DNA of 53,392 nucleotides from Pseudomonas sp. GM49. GTDB taxonomy: Bacteria; Pseudomonadota; Gammaproteobacteria; Pseudomonadales; Pseudomonadaceae. Position 1 is the first letter of the stretch, and each line of letters begins with the position of its first letter. This document shows positions 27,271-35,892 of this stretch, piece by piece. The stretch lies in the NCBI RefSeq assembly GCF_000282355.1, contig NZ_AKJL01000087.1, forward strand, positions 1-53,392. Direction: 5' to 3'. Under the pieces are notes generated by a model that had not been told where the DNA came from, did no database searches, and worked only from the letters and a program-made list of their open reading frames with translations. Both the position numbers and the translations under genes were made by a program.

Positions 27271-27735
27271 ATGATCGGCATCAGCTTTACGCAAAAGACC
27301 ATGGCAGCGCGCAAGCGTATCGCCCTGGTCGCCCATGACCACTGCAAGGTGTTCTTGCTGGACTGGGCCGAACGGCAAAAAGACAAACTGGCCCAGCATG
27401 ATCTGGTCGCCACAGGCACCACGGGGTTGTTGTTGCAACAACGCCTCGACCTGCCTGTGCAAAGCATGATCAGCGGGCCGCTGGGCGGCGACCAACAGCT
27501 CGGTGCGCAAATCGCCGAACAGCGGGTCGACATGCTGGTGTTTTTCTGGGACCCGTTCGAACCCCAGCCCCACGATCCGGATATCAAGGCATTACTTCGG
27601 GTCGCGGCGGTGTGGAACATCCCGGTGGCGTGCAACGAATGCAGCGCCGACTATCTGCTCAGCAGTCCGCTGATGGATCAGGCACACCTCCATCGGATTC
27701 CCGATTACGCGACCTATTTGCAGGGTCGTGCGTAA
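27271..27735 (+). CDS. mgsA: Methylglyoxal synthase
   Basis: MgsA converts dihydroxyacetone phosphate to methylglyoxal, a bypass that frees phosphate when triose phosphates build up. The 154-residue protein has ALVAHDHCK at the N-terminus, phosphate-binding GTTGLLLQ, the catalytic loop SGPLGGDQQLG with Asp, and FFWDPFEPQPHDPDIKAL. A GGAG site precedes the ATG. The place next to gapA fits overflow control at the triose-phosphate branch. Confidence 0.94.
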   Translation: MIGISFTQKTMAARKRIALVAHDHCKVFLLDWAERQKDKLAQHDLVATGTTGLLLQQRLDLPVQSMISGPLGGDQQLGAQIAEQRVDMLVFFWDPFEPQPHDPDIKALLRVAAVWNIPVACNECSADYLLSSPLMDQAHLHRIPDYATYLQGRA

Positions 27736-27753
27736 AGCTTCACAAATCAGTGC

Positions 27754-27786
27754 TTGACCATTCGAGTAGATGATAAGCATTATCAT
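27754..27786 (+). promoter_or_regulatory. Iron-regulated promoter of the ECF sigma gene with Fur box
   Basis: TTGACC (27754-27759) and a CATTAT-like -10 spaced by 18 bases are covered by ATGATAA-GCA-TTATCAT (27770-27786), which has seven of eight arm pairs intact and fits the Fur box. Iron limitation should derepress the sigma gene. Confidence 0.8.
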
Positions 27787-27812
27787 TTGCTCGAAATGGA
27801 TCAGGTCCTCCC

Positions 27813-28340
27813 GTGAGTCAGTCGCGCTTCAACCACGTTTTCCTCACCCAGCGTACCTCCCTGCTGCGCACGCTGGAACGGATGGTCAACAATCACAGCA
27901 CCGCTGAAGACCTCCTGCAGGAAACCTATCTGCGGGTGACCCGCGCGTTGAGCGAACGGGCCATCGATCATCTTGAGCCCTTTGTCTTCCAGACGGCGCG
28001 CAACCTGGCGCTGGACCATTTGCGCGCGCGGCGCATCCATTCGCGCACCATGGTCGACGACGTACCGCAGGAGGTGATGCACAGCATCGCCGCCCCCACC
28101 AGCAGCGCTGAAGACGCTGCCCATGCCGAACAATTGCTGGAGCGCCTGAACGTGAGCCTCAGTGAACTCAGCGCCCGCCAGCAGCGGATTTTCATCCTCA
28201 GCCGCCTGCACGGGCACAGCTATCAGGAAATCGCCGACGAGCTGAACGTATCCCTCAGCACCGTGCAGAAAGAACTCAAACTGATCATGTCGATCTGCAT
28301 GGGTGTCGCCGAAAGGAATGACGGCAGCGGCAAGCTTTAA
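27813..28340 (+). CDS. ECF sigma factor, FecI/iron-starvation type
   Basis: This 175-residue sigma factor has region 2 (NHSTAEDLLQETYLRV, FQTARNLALDHLRARR) and region 4 (LSARQQRIFILSRLHGHSYQEIADELNVSLSTVQKEL split over helices). It starts with GTG. The adjacent FecR-like gene, TonB receptor with signalling domain and heme oxygenase place it in a heme cell-surface signalling system like P. aeruginosa Hxu. A Fur box overlaps its promoter. Two matching promoter-like elements before the receptor and heme oxygenase genes are candidate targets. Confidence 0.9.
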   Translation: MSQSRFNHVFLTQRTSLLRTLERMVNNHSTAEDLLQETYLRVTRALSERAIDHLEPFVFQTARNLALDHLRARRIHSRTMVDDVPQEVMHSIAAPTSSAEDAAHAEQLLERLNVSLSELSARQQRIFILSRLHGHSYQEIADELNVSLSTVQKELKLIMSICMGVAERNDGSGKL

Positions 28341-28414
28341 GCGGCAAGCCGCAAGCTCAACGCCAAACCGAGCTTTAGCTTGCAGCCTGTAGCTTGAAAC
28401 TTGAAACTTGAAAC
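28325..28414. repeat. AAGCTT-rich imperfect palindrome and TTGAAAC x3
   Basis: Between the sigma and FecR genes, GCAAGCTTTAAGCGG and AAGCCGCAAGCT blocks are mirrored by AGCTTTAGCTTGCAGCC and TGTAGCTT. The element ends in three exact tandem copies of TTGAAAC (28394-28414). It is not a REP but looks like another dispersed intergenic repeat class. Confidence 0.6.
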
Positions 28415-28446
28415 TGCTGCTCAAAAAGCCCCGCCGAGGAAACACC

Positions 28447-29412
28447 GTGACGGACAACCACCGCTCCCCCGAGCCTTCACTGGCGCAGGATCCCGCAAGT
28501 GCGATGGACCAGGCCCTGGACTGGTTGATCGTGCTCGGCAGTCCCGACGAGGAGCAGAGCCGCCAATTCCACGCATGGCTCGACGCCGATCCGTTGAATG
28601 CCCAGGCGTTCGCCAAGGCCCAGGCGATCTGGGACGGCCCGCAAGTGGCGCAATGCGCGCAAAGCCTGGCTGCGCGCCCCGCGAAAGTCACGGTCCTCGC
28701 CCGCCTGCGTCCGCACTGGAAACCGCTGGCCACCGCCGCCGTGCTGCTGCTCGGGATGTTCAGTTTCAGCAATTTGCCAATGCGCCTGCAGGCCGATCAC
28801 CTGACCGTGGTCGGGGAGCGTCAGCGCCTGCAACTGGAGGACGGCTCCAGGGTCCTGCTCAATACCAATTCGGCGTTCTCCAGCACCATCAATGATCAAC
28901 AACGAGTTGCCCGCCTGTACCAGGGCGAAGCGTTTTTCGAAGTGCAGGCCAACCACAGCCAGCCACTGGAAATCGACGCCGGCCCGGTCAAGGCCAGCGT
29001 TCGCGATACCGCTTTTGCCGTGCGTTACCTCGACGGCGTGGCACAGGTGCGGGTGCAGCGCGGCGATGTCGACTTGCGAGCCACCCGTGACGATGCGCGG
29101 GTGCGCTTGTCCGCCGGGGAAAGTATCCGCATCGGCCCCAACGGTTTCGACCACCCGGCCAGGCTGGATGCCGCCACCGACCTGGCGTGGGTCCAGGGGC
29201 GACTGGTGTTTGAAAACTGCCCGTTGAACCAGGTGCTGGCAGAACTTCGCCGCTACTACCCGGGCTGGATCATCAACAACAACGAGCAGTTGGCCGATGT
29301 CGCCGTGACGGGCAACTATCGCCTCGACCAGCCACTGGACGTGGTTCGCGCCCTGGCCCACATCACCTCGGCACGGCTTCAGGAATTCCCGGCGCTGGTC
29401 ATCCTGAACTGA
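28447..29412 (+). CDS. FecR-family anti-sigma/sigma regulator
   Basis: This 321-residue regulator has an N-terminal cytoplasmic DUF4880 domain (DEEQSRQFHAWLDADPLNAQAFAKA), one membrane segment near 90-115 (PLATAAVLLLGMFSFS) and a periplasmic FecR domain. Such proteins hold the sigma factor inactive and relay receptor occupancy. I chose the GTG at 28447, six bases after GAGGA. An ATG-containing extension upstream lies in the repeat and is rejected. Confidence 0.9.
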   Translation: MTDNHRSPEPSLAQDPASAMDQALDWLIVLGSPDEEQSRQFHAWLDADPLNAQAFAKAQAIWDGPQVAQCAQSLAARPAKVTVLARLRPHWKPLATAAVLLLGMFSFSNLPMRLQADHLTVVGERQRLQLEDGSRVLLNTNSAFSSTINDQQRVARLYQGEAFFEVQANHSQPLEIDAGPVKASVRDTAFAVRYLDGVAQVRVQRGDVDLRATRDDARVRLSAGESIRIGPNGFDHPARLDAATDLAWVQGRLVFENCPLNQVLAELRRYYPGWIINNNEQLADVAVTGNYRLDQPLDVVRALAHITSARLQEFPALVILN

Positions 29413-29427
29413 ATGAGAATTATTTTT
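29413..29427. promoter_or_regulatory. Fur-box-like sequence before the heme receptor
   Basis: ATGAGAATTATTTTT matches the Fur consensus ATGATAATCATTATC at 11 of 15 positions. It overlaps the TTTTTACT element of the ECF promoter, which would allow direct iron control as well. Confidence 0.4.
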
Positions 29428-29458
29428 ACTCGATAGCCAAGCCCAGTACGTCTCGTTA
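29423..29458 (+). promoter_or_regulatory. ECF-type promoter of the heme receptor
   Basis: TTTTTACT-N18-CGTCTCGTTA lies 77-112 bases before the receptor start. The same two elements at the same spacing lie before hemO. CGTC/TCGTT-like -10 elements are usual for iron-starvation ECF sigmas. Confidence 0.65.
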
Positions 29459-29534
29459 TAGCCAATGCAATTGATTCGCATCTAACCATGCCGATCAGCA
29501 CCTATAAAGATTCGTGCGACACGGAGCGCTATCG

Positions 29535-32099
29535 ATGTCCCCTCGCCTCACCCGCCAAGCCTCTTCACCTTCCCGCATGCTGTCGCTGCTGACCGCGGCC
29601 ATCCTGACGGCCAGCACCGCACCGCTCATGGCCGCCACCGCCACCGAGCCGTCAACTCGCAAAATGGGCGACTACTCGTTCGCCATTCCCCAACAGTCAC
29701 TGGTGTCGGCACTCAATGCCTTTACCGCGGTGACGGGCTGGCAGGTCGGCGTGTCGTCACAGCTGGCGCAAGGCGTGGTCTCGCCGGGGATACGCGGCAA
29801 CCTGTCACCGGAAAAAGCCCTGGATCGCCTGTTGGTGGGGACCAGCCTGAGCTATCGCAAACTGGGCAACAACAGCATCGTTCTGGAAAAGCGCGCCAAC
29901 AGCGGTGCCCTCAATCTGGATCAGGTGACCATCAGCGCCACCCGTAATGAGCAGAGTGTGAACAGCGTGCCGAGCACGGTCTCTGTCTACACACGCGAGG
30001 ATCTGGACCGCAACAACGTCAATACCATCAAGGAACTGGTGCGCTATGAACCCGGTGTTTCGGTGGGCGGTTCGGGCCAACGCGCCGGCATCACGGGTTA
30101 CAACATTCGCGGCATCGATGGTGACCGCGTGCTGACCCAGGTCGATGGCGTGCAGGTGCCCGACGGTTTCTTCAACGGCCCGTATGCCCAGACCAACCGC
30201 AACTATGTCGACCCGGAAATCGTCAAGCGTGTGGAAATCCTCCGCGGCCCGGCCTCTGTTTTGTACGGCAGCAATGCCATTGGCGGCGCCGTCAGCTACT
30301 ACACGCTGGACCCGGACGACATCATCAAACCGGGCAAGGATGTCGGCGCACGGCTGAAAACCGGCTACAGCTCCGCCGACGACAGCTGGCTGACCTCCGG
30401 CACCATCGCCGGCCGCACCGGCGAGTTCGATGGTCTGTTGCATCTCAGTCAACGCAACGGTCATGAAACAGAGTCCTTTGGCGAAACCGGCGGCACTGGC
30501 CTGAACCGCACTCAAGCCAACCCCCAGGACGTGCGCACCACCAGCGTGCTGACCAAACTGGGCTGGAACTACGCCGACGACGCACGCCTTGGCCTGATCT
30601 ACGAGAATTACTACGCCGACCGCGACACCAATCAATTGAGCGCGGTGGGTGGCCCGTTCAATGCCGGACGTGGTTTCGGCTTCTATAAGTCCCGCACCGG
30701 CAACGACACGATCACCCGCGAACGCTTTGGCCTGGAACACAGCTTCGGCCTGGACAGTTCGCTGGCAGACAACATCAAGTGGACGCTGAACTACCAGATC
30801 GCCAAGACCGACCAGAGCACCGAGGAAATCTACGCACCGTCGCGGACTGTGCTGCGTAACCGCGATACCAACTTCAAGGATCGCCAATGGATATTCGATG
30901 CCCAGGCTGACAAGTCGTTTACCATCGCCGACACCGAACACCTCGTCACCTATGGCACCACCATCAAGCAGGACAAAGTCACCGGCCTGCGTACCGGTAC
31001 CGGCACCTGCCTGACCGTGGCCGGTGCCTGCCGGGTCATTGGTGCCCCTAGCGCCCTCGACACGTTGACGCCCGCCAGTGACTTCCCGGACCCGACCATC
31101 AATAGCTACAGCCTGTTCGCCCAGGATCAGATCAGTTGGGGCAACTGGACCTTCATGCCCAGTGCACGCTATGACTACACCGAGCTCAAGCCGCACATCA
31201 CCGAAGAGTTCCTGGCCACCGCCGACCAGAGCGGCAACGGCACGGTGAGCGACGACACCAAGACCTGGCATCGTCTGTCGCCGAAGTTCGGCACCACCTA
31301 CAGCTTCAACGATAACTACACTTGGTACGGCCAATACGCCGAAGGCTTCCGCACACCGACCGCCAAGGCGTTGTATGGTCGTTTCGAAAACCTCGCCGGC
31401 GGCTATCGGGTCGCGCCTAATCCGGACCTGGAACCGGAAAAAAGCAAAAGCTACGAGACCGGTTTGCGCGGCAACTTCGAGCAGGGCTCGTTTCACGTGG
31501 CGGTGTTCTACAACAAATACCGCGACTTCATTAACGAGAACGCCATCACACCCGGCTACACCGAGACCACGTTCCAGAGCAACAACATCAAGCACGCCAC
31601 CATCAAGGGTGCCGAGGTCAAGGGCCGTCTGAACCTCGACGCCTTCGGTGCCCCGCAGGGTCTCTACACCCAGGGCTCGGTGGCCTATGCCTACGGGCGC
31701 AACGACGACAGCGGCGAACCGCTCAACAGCGTCAACCCGCTGACCGGCGTATTCGGCCTCGGTTACGACCAGGACAACTATGGCGGTTTGCTCAGCTGGA
31801 CCCTGGTGAAGAAGCAGGACCGCGTCGACAGCACCAGCTTCAAAACCCCGGACGGCACCAGCACCCAGTTCAAGACCCCGGGCTTCGGCATTCTGGACCT
31901 GAGCGCCTTCTATAAGGTGACCGACGACGTTACCGTCAACGGCGGCATCTTCAACCTGACCAACAAGAAATACTGGCTGTGGGATGACGTGCGCGGCTAT
32001 GACAGCGTCGGCGAAGCGTCGGTGACCCAGCCGGCCAACCTCGACCGCCTGACCCAGCCGGGTCGCAACTTTGCCGTCAACGTGATCTGGGACATCTGA
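29535..32099 (+). CDS. TonB-dependent heme receptor with STN signalling domain
   Basis: This 854-residue outer-membrane receptor has a signal peptide ending near APLMA, an N-terminal STN domain (about 42-115) for contact with FecR, a plug with TonB-box region QVTISATRN and the RGIDGDRVLTQVDGVQVPDG motif of HemR/HxuC-type heme receptors, and a beta-barrel ending in Ile (VNVIWDI). I chose the ATG at 29535, with GGAG upstream. The FRxP...NPDL region is present (FRTPTAKALY, PNPDLEPEKS), but no His lies between the two motifs, unlike HemR/HasR. Overall it fits the HxuA-like receptors of P. aeruginosa. Confidence 0.9.
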   Translation: MSPRLTRQASSPSRMLSLLTAAILTASTAPLMAATATEPSTRKMGDYSFAIPQQSLVSALNAFTAVTGWQVGVSSQLAQGVVSPGIRGNLSPEKALDRLLVGTSLSYRKLGNNSIVLEKRANSGALNLDQVTISATRNEQSVNSVPSTVSVYTREDLDRNNVNTIKELVRYEPGVSVGGSGQRAGITGYNIRGIDGDRVLTQVDGVQVPDGFFNGPYAQTNRNYVDPEIVKRVEILRGPASVLYGSNAIGGAVSYYTLDPDDIIKPGKDVGARLKTGYSSADDSWLTSGTIAGRTGEFDGLLHLSQRNGHETESFGETGGTGLNRTQANPQDVRTTSVLTKLGWNYADDARLGLIYENYYADRDTNQLSAVGGPFNAGRGFGFYKSRTGNDTITRERFGLEHSFGLDSSLADNIKWTLNYQIAKTDQSTEEIYAPSRTVLRNRDTNFKDRQWIFDAQADKSFTIADTEHLVTYGTTIKQDKVTGLRTGTGTCLTVAGACRVIGAPSALDTLTPASDFPDPTINSYSLFAQDQISWGNWTFMPSARYDYTELKPHITEEFLATADQSGNGTVSDDTKTWHRLSPKFGTTYSFNDNYTWYGQYAEGFRTPTAKALYGRFENLAGGYRVAPNPDLEPEKSKSYETGLRGNFEQGSFHVAVFYNKYRDFINENAITPGYTETTFQSNNIKHATIKGAEVKGRLNLDAFGAPQGLYTQGSVAYAYGRNDDSGEPLNSVNPLTGVFGLGYDQDNYGGLLSWTLVKKQDRVDSTSFKTPDGTSTQFKTPGFGILDLSAFYKVTDDVTVNGGIFNLTNKKYWLWDDVRGYDSVGEASVTQPANLDRLTQPGRNFAVNVIWDI

Positions 32100-32110
32100 T
32101 CCGATCCTGC

Positions 32111-32150
32111 CACCGAGCGGTTTCATCAAGCCGCCCGGTGAAGATTTTTT
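32111..32150 (+). terminator. Terminator after the heme receptor
   Basis: CACCG-A-GCGG pairs with CCGC-C-CGGTG across an 11-base loop, followed by AAGATTTTTT. The T run doubles as the upstream element of the hemO promoter. Confidence 0.75.
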
Positions 32151-32181
32151 ACTGTCAGGCGCCTGCTTGTTCGTCTCGTTA
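32146..32181 (+). promoter_or_regulatory. ECF-type promoter of hemO
   Basis: TTTTTACT-N18-CGTCTCGTTA is identical in both elements and spacing to the receptor promoter, 31-66 bases before the hemO start. Confidence 0.65.
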
Positions 32182-32211
32182 CCAAGCGCCTTTTTTCCCC
32201 AAGGAATTGCC

Positions 32212-32820
32212 ATGAATACCCAGGCCACCGAACAACGTCCCAACCTGCGTTCACAGCGTTTGAACCAGATCACCCACGAGCCGCACAGCAAGCTCGATGC
32301 CCTGGTCAAAGCCCATGCCCCGTTTGAAACCCCGGCCAATTTCGCCCGCTTCGTGGTGGCGCAGTACCTGTTCCAGTCGGAACTGGTCTCGCTGTACAAC
32401 GATGCCGAACTGACCACCATCGTCCCGGACCTGCTGGCGCGCTGCCGTGCCGATGCAGCCAAGGCCGACCTCGCGGACCTGGACACCGACGTGCCGGCGC
32501 CCGTCGCCGGTGCACTGAAGCACCCGACCAAGGCCGAAGCCCTGGGCTGGATCTTTGTGTCGGAAGGTTCGAAGCTCGGTGCTGCGTTCCTGATCAAGCG
32601 TGCCGTGGGCCTTGGCCTGAGCGAAACCTTTGGCGCCCGTCACCTTGGCGAACCAGCCGGCGGCCGTGCTGAAGGCTGGAAAAGCTTCGTCAAAACCCTC
32701 GACGGCCTGGCGTTCAGCGCCCGAGAAGAAGCCGAAGTAGAAAAAGGCGCCATCGACGCGTTCAACCGTTTTACCGTGTTGCTGGAACGGGCTTACGCCA
32801 GCGCGCCAGAAGTCGCCTGA
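32212..32820 (+). CDS. hemO: Heme oxygenase HemO (PigA-type)
   Basis: This 202-residue enzyme opens heme to biliverdin, CO and Fe2+. It aligns along its length with P. aeruginosa HemO/PigA: NLRSQRLN, proximal His25 (EPHSKL), AQYLFQSEL, ALGWIFVSEGSKLGAAFL and FGARHL. The Asn seven residues before the proximal His is kept; in PigA that Asn helps place heme for delta-selective cleavage, so delta-biliverdin is likely here (inference). AAGGAATT precedes the ATG. Confidence 0.93.
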   Translation: MNTQATEQRPNLRSQRLNQITHEPHSKLDALVKAHAPFETPANFARFVVAQYLFQSELVSLYNDAELTTIVPDLLARCRADAAKADLADLDTDVPAPVAGALKHPTKAEALGWIFVSEGSKLGAAFLIKRAVGLGLSETFGARHLGEPAGGRAEGWKSFVKTLDGLAFSAREEAEVEKGAIDAFNRFTVLLERAYASAPEVA

Positions 32821-32834
32821 CACTCCACTGCCCC

Positions 32835-32938
32835 TGTGGGAGCGGGCTTGCTCGCGAAAGCGGAGTACCAGTCGACATTTTTTTTGAATGTCAGACCCCT
32901 TTCGTCGGTACGCCGCCCGGAGCAAGCCCGCTCCCACA
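32835..32938. repeat. REPIN, diverged
   Basis: A TGTGGGAGCGGGCTTGCTCGCGA arm and a shortened GGAGCAAGCCCGCTCCCACA arm flank a spacer with GTCGACATT...GAATGTC, related to the spacer of four other REPINs in the window. Confidence 0.75.
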
Positions 32939-32993
32939 TTGGACGAAGCAAGTCTGTAAAATTTCGATTCGCCTCACGTGCTGCCTTGAGCCC

Positions 32994-33383
32994 ATGCCCA
33001 TCTCCTCCAGACTCTCCCGCCTCCTCTTCGGCCTGTTGGCCTATGTCAGCCTGGGTATCGGCCTGATCGCCATCGTCATTCCCGGCCTGCCAACCACCGA
33101 ATTCATCCTGCTGGCCGCCTGGGCCGCGACCCGAAGTTCGCCGCGCCTGAGTGCCTGGCTGGAAAACCACCGGCTGTTCGGCCCCATCCTCCATAACTGG
33201 CGCAACGGCAAGATCATCGCGCGCCGGGCAAAGATCAGCGCCACTGTCAGCATGCTGTTATGTGCAGGCCTCATGCTGGCGATGCTCGAGCACGGCTGGC
33301 CGGTCTACCTGGCGATTGCCGGGATGGGGCTGGGCAATCTGTGGATCTGGTCTCGGCCGGAATCACTGCCGGAATCCTGCTGA
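32994..33383 (+). CDS. DUF454 (YbaN-like) inner-membrane protein
   Basis: This is a 129-residue membrane protein with three or four hydrophobic segments and the DUF454 signature GLIAIVIPGLPTTEFILLAAWAATRSSPRL. The family has no known biochemical role. Its place after hemO is also seen in P. putida, as I recall, but a REPIN separates it from hemO and any functional link is unproven. Confidence 0.85.
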   Translation: MPISSRLSRLLFGLLAYVSLGIGLIAIVIPGLPTTEFILLAAWAATRSSPRLSAWLENHRLFGPILHNWRNGKIIARRAKISATVSMLLCAGLMLAMLEHGWPVYLAIAGMGLGNLWIWSRPESLPESC

Positions 33384-33583
33384 ACAACTCCGCGATATTT
33401 CTTCGTTTTAAAGCACTTTTCGGCACATTTTTCTGCGCAAACGTTCAACCACTACCGTTCGTCGGCACCCCATTCATGTAACCTGGCCTTCACGCCGATG
33501 TGCCTTGATCGGCGCTAAATGGATTTAGCGAGTGAGCCGCAACGGCTCGCAGCCAACACTTCATCCATTCGCGAGTTCGCCCT
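33384..33583. promoter_or_regulatory. Chemoreceptor upstream region with a perfect inverted repeat
   Basis: CGCTAAAT-GG-ATTTAGCG (33513-33530) is a perfect 8-bp inverted repeat 54 bases before the chemoreceptor start. It may be an operator or an mRNA hairpin. I found no good sigma-28 promoter. Confidence 0.5.
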
Positions 33584-35722
33584 ATGTTCGACTCACTGTC
33601 CATCCGCCTGAAAATCGTCCTGCTGTCCGGTCTGTGCCTGCTGGGTGTAGTCGCCTTGATAGTGGGCATGAATATCTACCAGACCAATCAGAACGATGAT
33701 CTGGTCAACGATTCCAGCAGCAGAATGCTCACCGCCAGTGTGCAGGACCTGCTTCAGGCCAAAGCCGCCGAGCAAGCGGTACGGGTGCAGAAGACCTTCG
33801 GTGAAACCCTGACGGTGGTGACCGCCCTGGCGGATCAGATCAAGGACATGCGCACCATGGCCGCCAAGCGCTCGCTTGAGCCTGGCGCCCTGCGTGAAGA
33901 GTTGAACCAGAGCCTGAAAACCGCCTTCGAGCGCAATGGCAAGGTGCTGGGCATCTGGCTGGCGTTCGAGCCCAACGGCCTGGACGGCAAGGACAGCGAA
34001 TTCGTCAATGACGCCGTGCGCCAGTCCAACGAGATCGGTCGTTACGCCACCTACTGGAGCCGCGCCGGCGGTGAGTCGCTGAACACGATCATGGTCGAAG
34101 AGGACATGACCAAAACCACCCTGAACCTCAGCGGCACGCCGTACAACGTCTGGTACACCTGCCCGCGGGACAGCAAGCGCACCTGTCTGCTCGACCCCTA
34201 CGCCGATACTGTCGGCGGCAAGGAAGTGTTGATGACCACCATTTCCGTACCGCTGCTGGAAAATGGCAAGTCCATCGGTGTGGTCGGTATCGATATCGCC
34301 CTCGACGCCCTGCAAGCGGCGGCGGTCGGCTCCCAGCGTGAACTGTTCAACAACGCCGGGCACATGCTGATCGTCTCCGGCACTGGCGTAATGGCCGCCT
34401 ACAGCGTCGATGCGGCGAAAGTCGGCAAGAGCATCGGCGACACCCTGGGTGCAGATGGCAAGGACATCCTGCAACTGCTTGGCAGCGGTGCACCGAAGAT
34501 TCTCCAGCAAGGCGACCTGATCCGTGCGGTTTACCCGGTCAGCCCGATTGCCGATGCCAAGACCTGGGCCGTGGTGATCGACCTGCCCAAACAAGTGCTG
34601 CTGGCCGACTCGGTGAAGCTGCAAGCAGTGCTCGACGATGCCCAGCAAAGCGGCACGATCAAGGCCCTTTCGGTGGCGGTGATTGCCGGCCTGCTCGGTC
34701 TGCTGCTGATGTGGCTCACCGCATCGGGCGTGACCCGGCCGATCAACAGTGTGGCTGAAATGCTCAAGGCGATTGCCAGTGGCGACGGCGACCTGACCCA
34801 GCGCCTGCACTACAGCAAGAAAGACGAGTTGGGCGAACTGGTGGGCTGGTTCAACCGCTTCCTCGACAAGCTGCAACCGACCATCGCGCAGATCAAGCAA
34901 AGCATTACCGACGCCCGCGGCACGGCCGATCAATCGTCCGAGATTGCCCGCCAGACCAGTGAAGGCATGCAGGTGCAGTTCCGCGAAATCGACCAGGTCG
35001 CCACGGCGTCCAACGAAATGAGCGCCACTGCCCACGATGTCGCCAACAGCGCCTCGAACGCGGCCAACGCCGCCAAGGGTGCCGACCAGTCGGCCCGCGA
35101 CGGTCTGTCGATCATTGAGCGCAGCACCCGCGACATCAATCAACTGGCCGAGGAGGTCAGCAAGGCCGTGACCGAAGTCGAAGCCCTGGCGGTCAACAGC
35201 GAGCAGATCGGTTCGGTGCTGGAAGTGATCCGCAGTATTGCCGAGCAAACCAACCTGCTGGCACTCAACGCGGCCATCGAGGCCGCCCGTGCCGGTGAAA
35301 GCGGTCGCGGCTTCGCGGTGGTGGCCGACGAAGTGCGTAACCTGGCCAAACGCACCCAGGATTCGGTGGAAGAAATTCGCCTGGTGATCGAGCGCATCCA
35401 GTCCGGCACCCGCGGCGTGGTCGCCACCATGCATTCAAGCCAGACCCAGGCCCACAGCAACGCCGGACAGATCCAGCAGGCGGTCCAGGCCTTGGGCAAA
35501 ATCAGCGACGCGGTCACCGTGATCAGCGACATGAACCTGCAAATCGCCAGCGCCGCCGAGCAGCAAAGCGCCGTGGCCGAAGAGGTCAACCGCAATGTCT
35601 CGGCGATCCGCACCGTCACCGAAACCCTGACCGGCCAGGCCACTGAATCGGCGCAAATCAGCAGCCAGCTCAATTCCCTGACCACTCACCAGATGAAGTT
35701 GATGGATCAGTTCCGCGTTTAA
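33584..35722 (+). CDS. Methyl-accepting chemotaxis protein with dCache sensor
   Basis: This 712-residue chemoreceptor has an N-terminal membrane segment (about 10-30), a periplasmic double-Cache domain (about 40-345), a second membrane segment (about 360-380), HAMP (about 380-435) and the signalling hairpin tip [20 protein letters not shown]. The Cache has [10 protein letters not shown] and DIALDALQ features typical of amino-acid- or organic-compound-binding members, but I cannot name the ligand. It lacks a C-terminal CheR-binding pentapeptide. Confidence 0.9.
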   Translation: MFDSLSIRLKIVLLSGLCLLGVVALIVGMNIYQTNQNDDLVNDSSSRMLTASVQDLLQAKAAEQAVRVQKTFGETLTVVTALADQIKDMRTMAAKRSLEPGALREELNQSLKTAFERNGKVLGIWLAFEPNGLDGKDSEFVNDAVRQSNEIGRYATYWSRAGGESLNTIMVEEDMTKTTLNLSGTPYNVWYTCPRDSKRTCLLDPYADTVGGKEVLMTTISVPLLENGKSIGVVGIDIALDALQAAAVGSQRELFNNAGHMLIVSGTGVMAAYSVDAAKVGKSIGDTLGADGKDILQLLGSGAPKILQQGDLIRAVYPVSPIADAKTWAVVIDLPKQVLLADSVKLQAVLDDAQQSGTIKALSVAVIAGLLGLLLMWLTASGVTRPINSVAEMLKAIASGDGDLTQRLHYSKKDELGELVGWFNRFLDKLQPTIAQIKQSITDARGTADQSSEIARQTSEGMQVQFREIDQVATASNEMSATAHDVANSASNAANAAKGADQSARDGLSIIERSTRDINQLAEEVSKAVTEVEALAVNSEQIGSVLEVIRSIAEQTNLLALNAAIEAARAGESGRGFAVVADEVRNLAKRTQDSVEEIRLVIERIQSGTRGVVATMHSSQTQAHSNAGQIQQAVQALGKISDAVTVISDMNLQIASAAEQQSAVAEEVNRNVSAIRTVTETLTGQATESAQISSQLNSLTTHQMKLMDQFRV

Positions 35723-35739
35723 AAAGCACCGCCGATCAA

Positions 35740-35829
35740 TGTGGGAGCGGGCTTGCTCGCGAAATCGGACTGACATTCAACATTGATGTCGACTGAAAGT
35801 CTGCTATCGCGAGCAAGCTCGCTCCCACA
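35740..35829. repeat. REPIN
   Basis: Inverted REP arms enclose the spacer GACATTCAACATTGATGTC-GACTGA, the best-preserved copy of a spacer shared with REPINs at 45388, 47103 and 50833. Confidence 0.85.
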
Positions 35830-35892
35830 AGGATTTCATCTGACCTGGAAACTTTTGGACTAAGATCAGGCTCTCGCTCCGGAGGGCCTTCG

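Noticed and set aside
29805..32597. 930-codon open frame antisense to the heme receptor and hemO
   Set aside because: It spans two well-supported genes and their promoter on the other strand; composition is that of a shadow frame.
33384..33583. Sigma-28 (FliA) promoter for the chemoreceptor
   Set aside because: A GCCGAT block exists, but no TAAA-type element lies at the required spacing.
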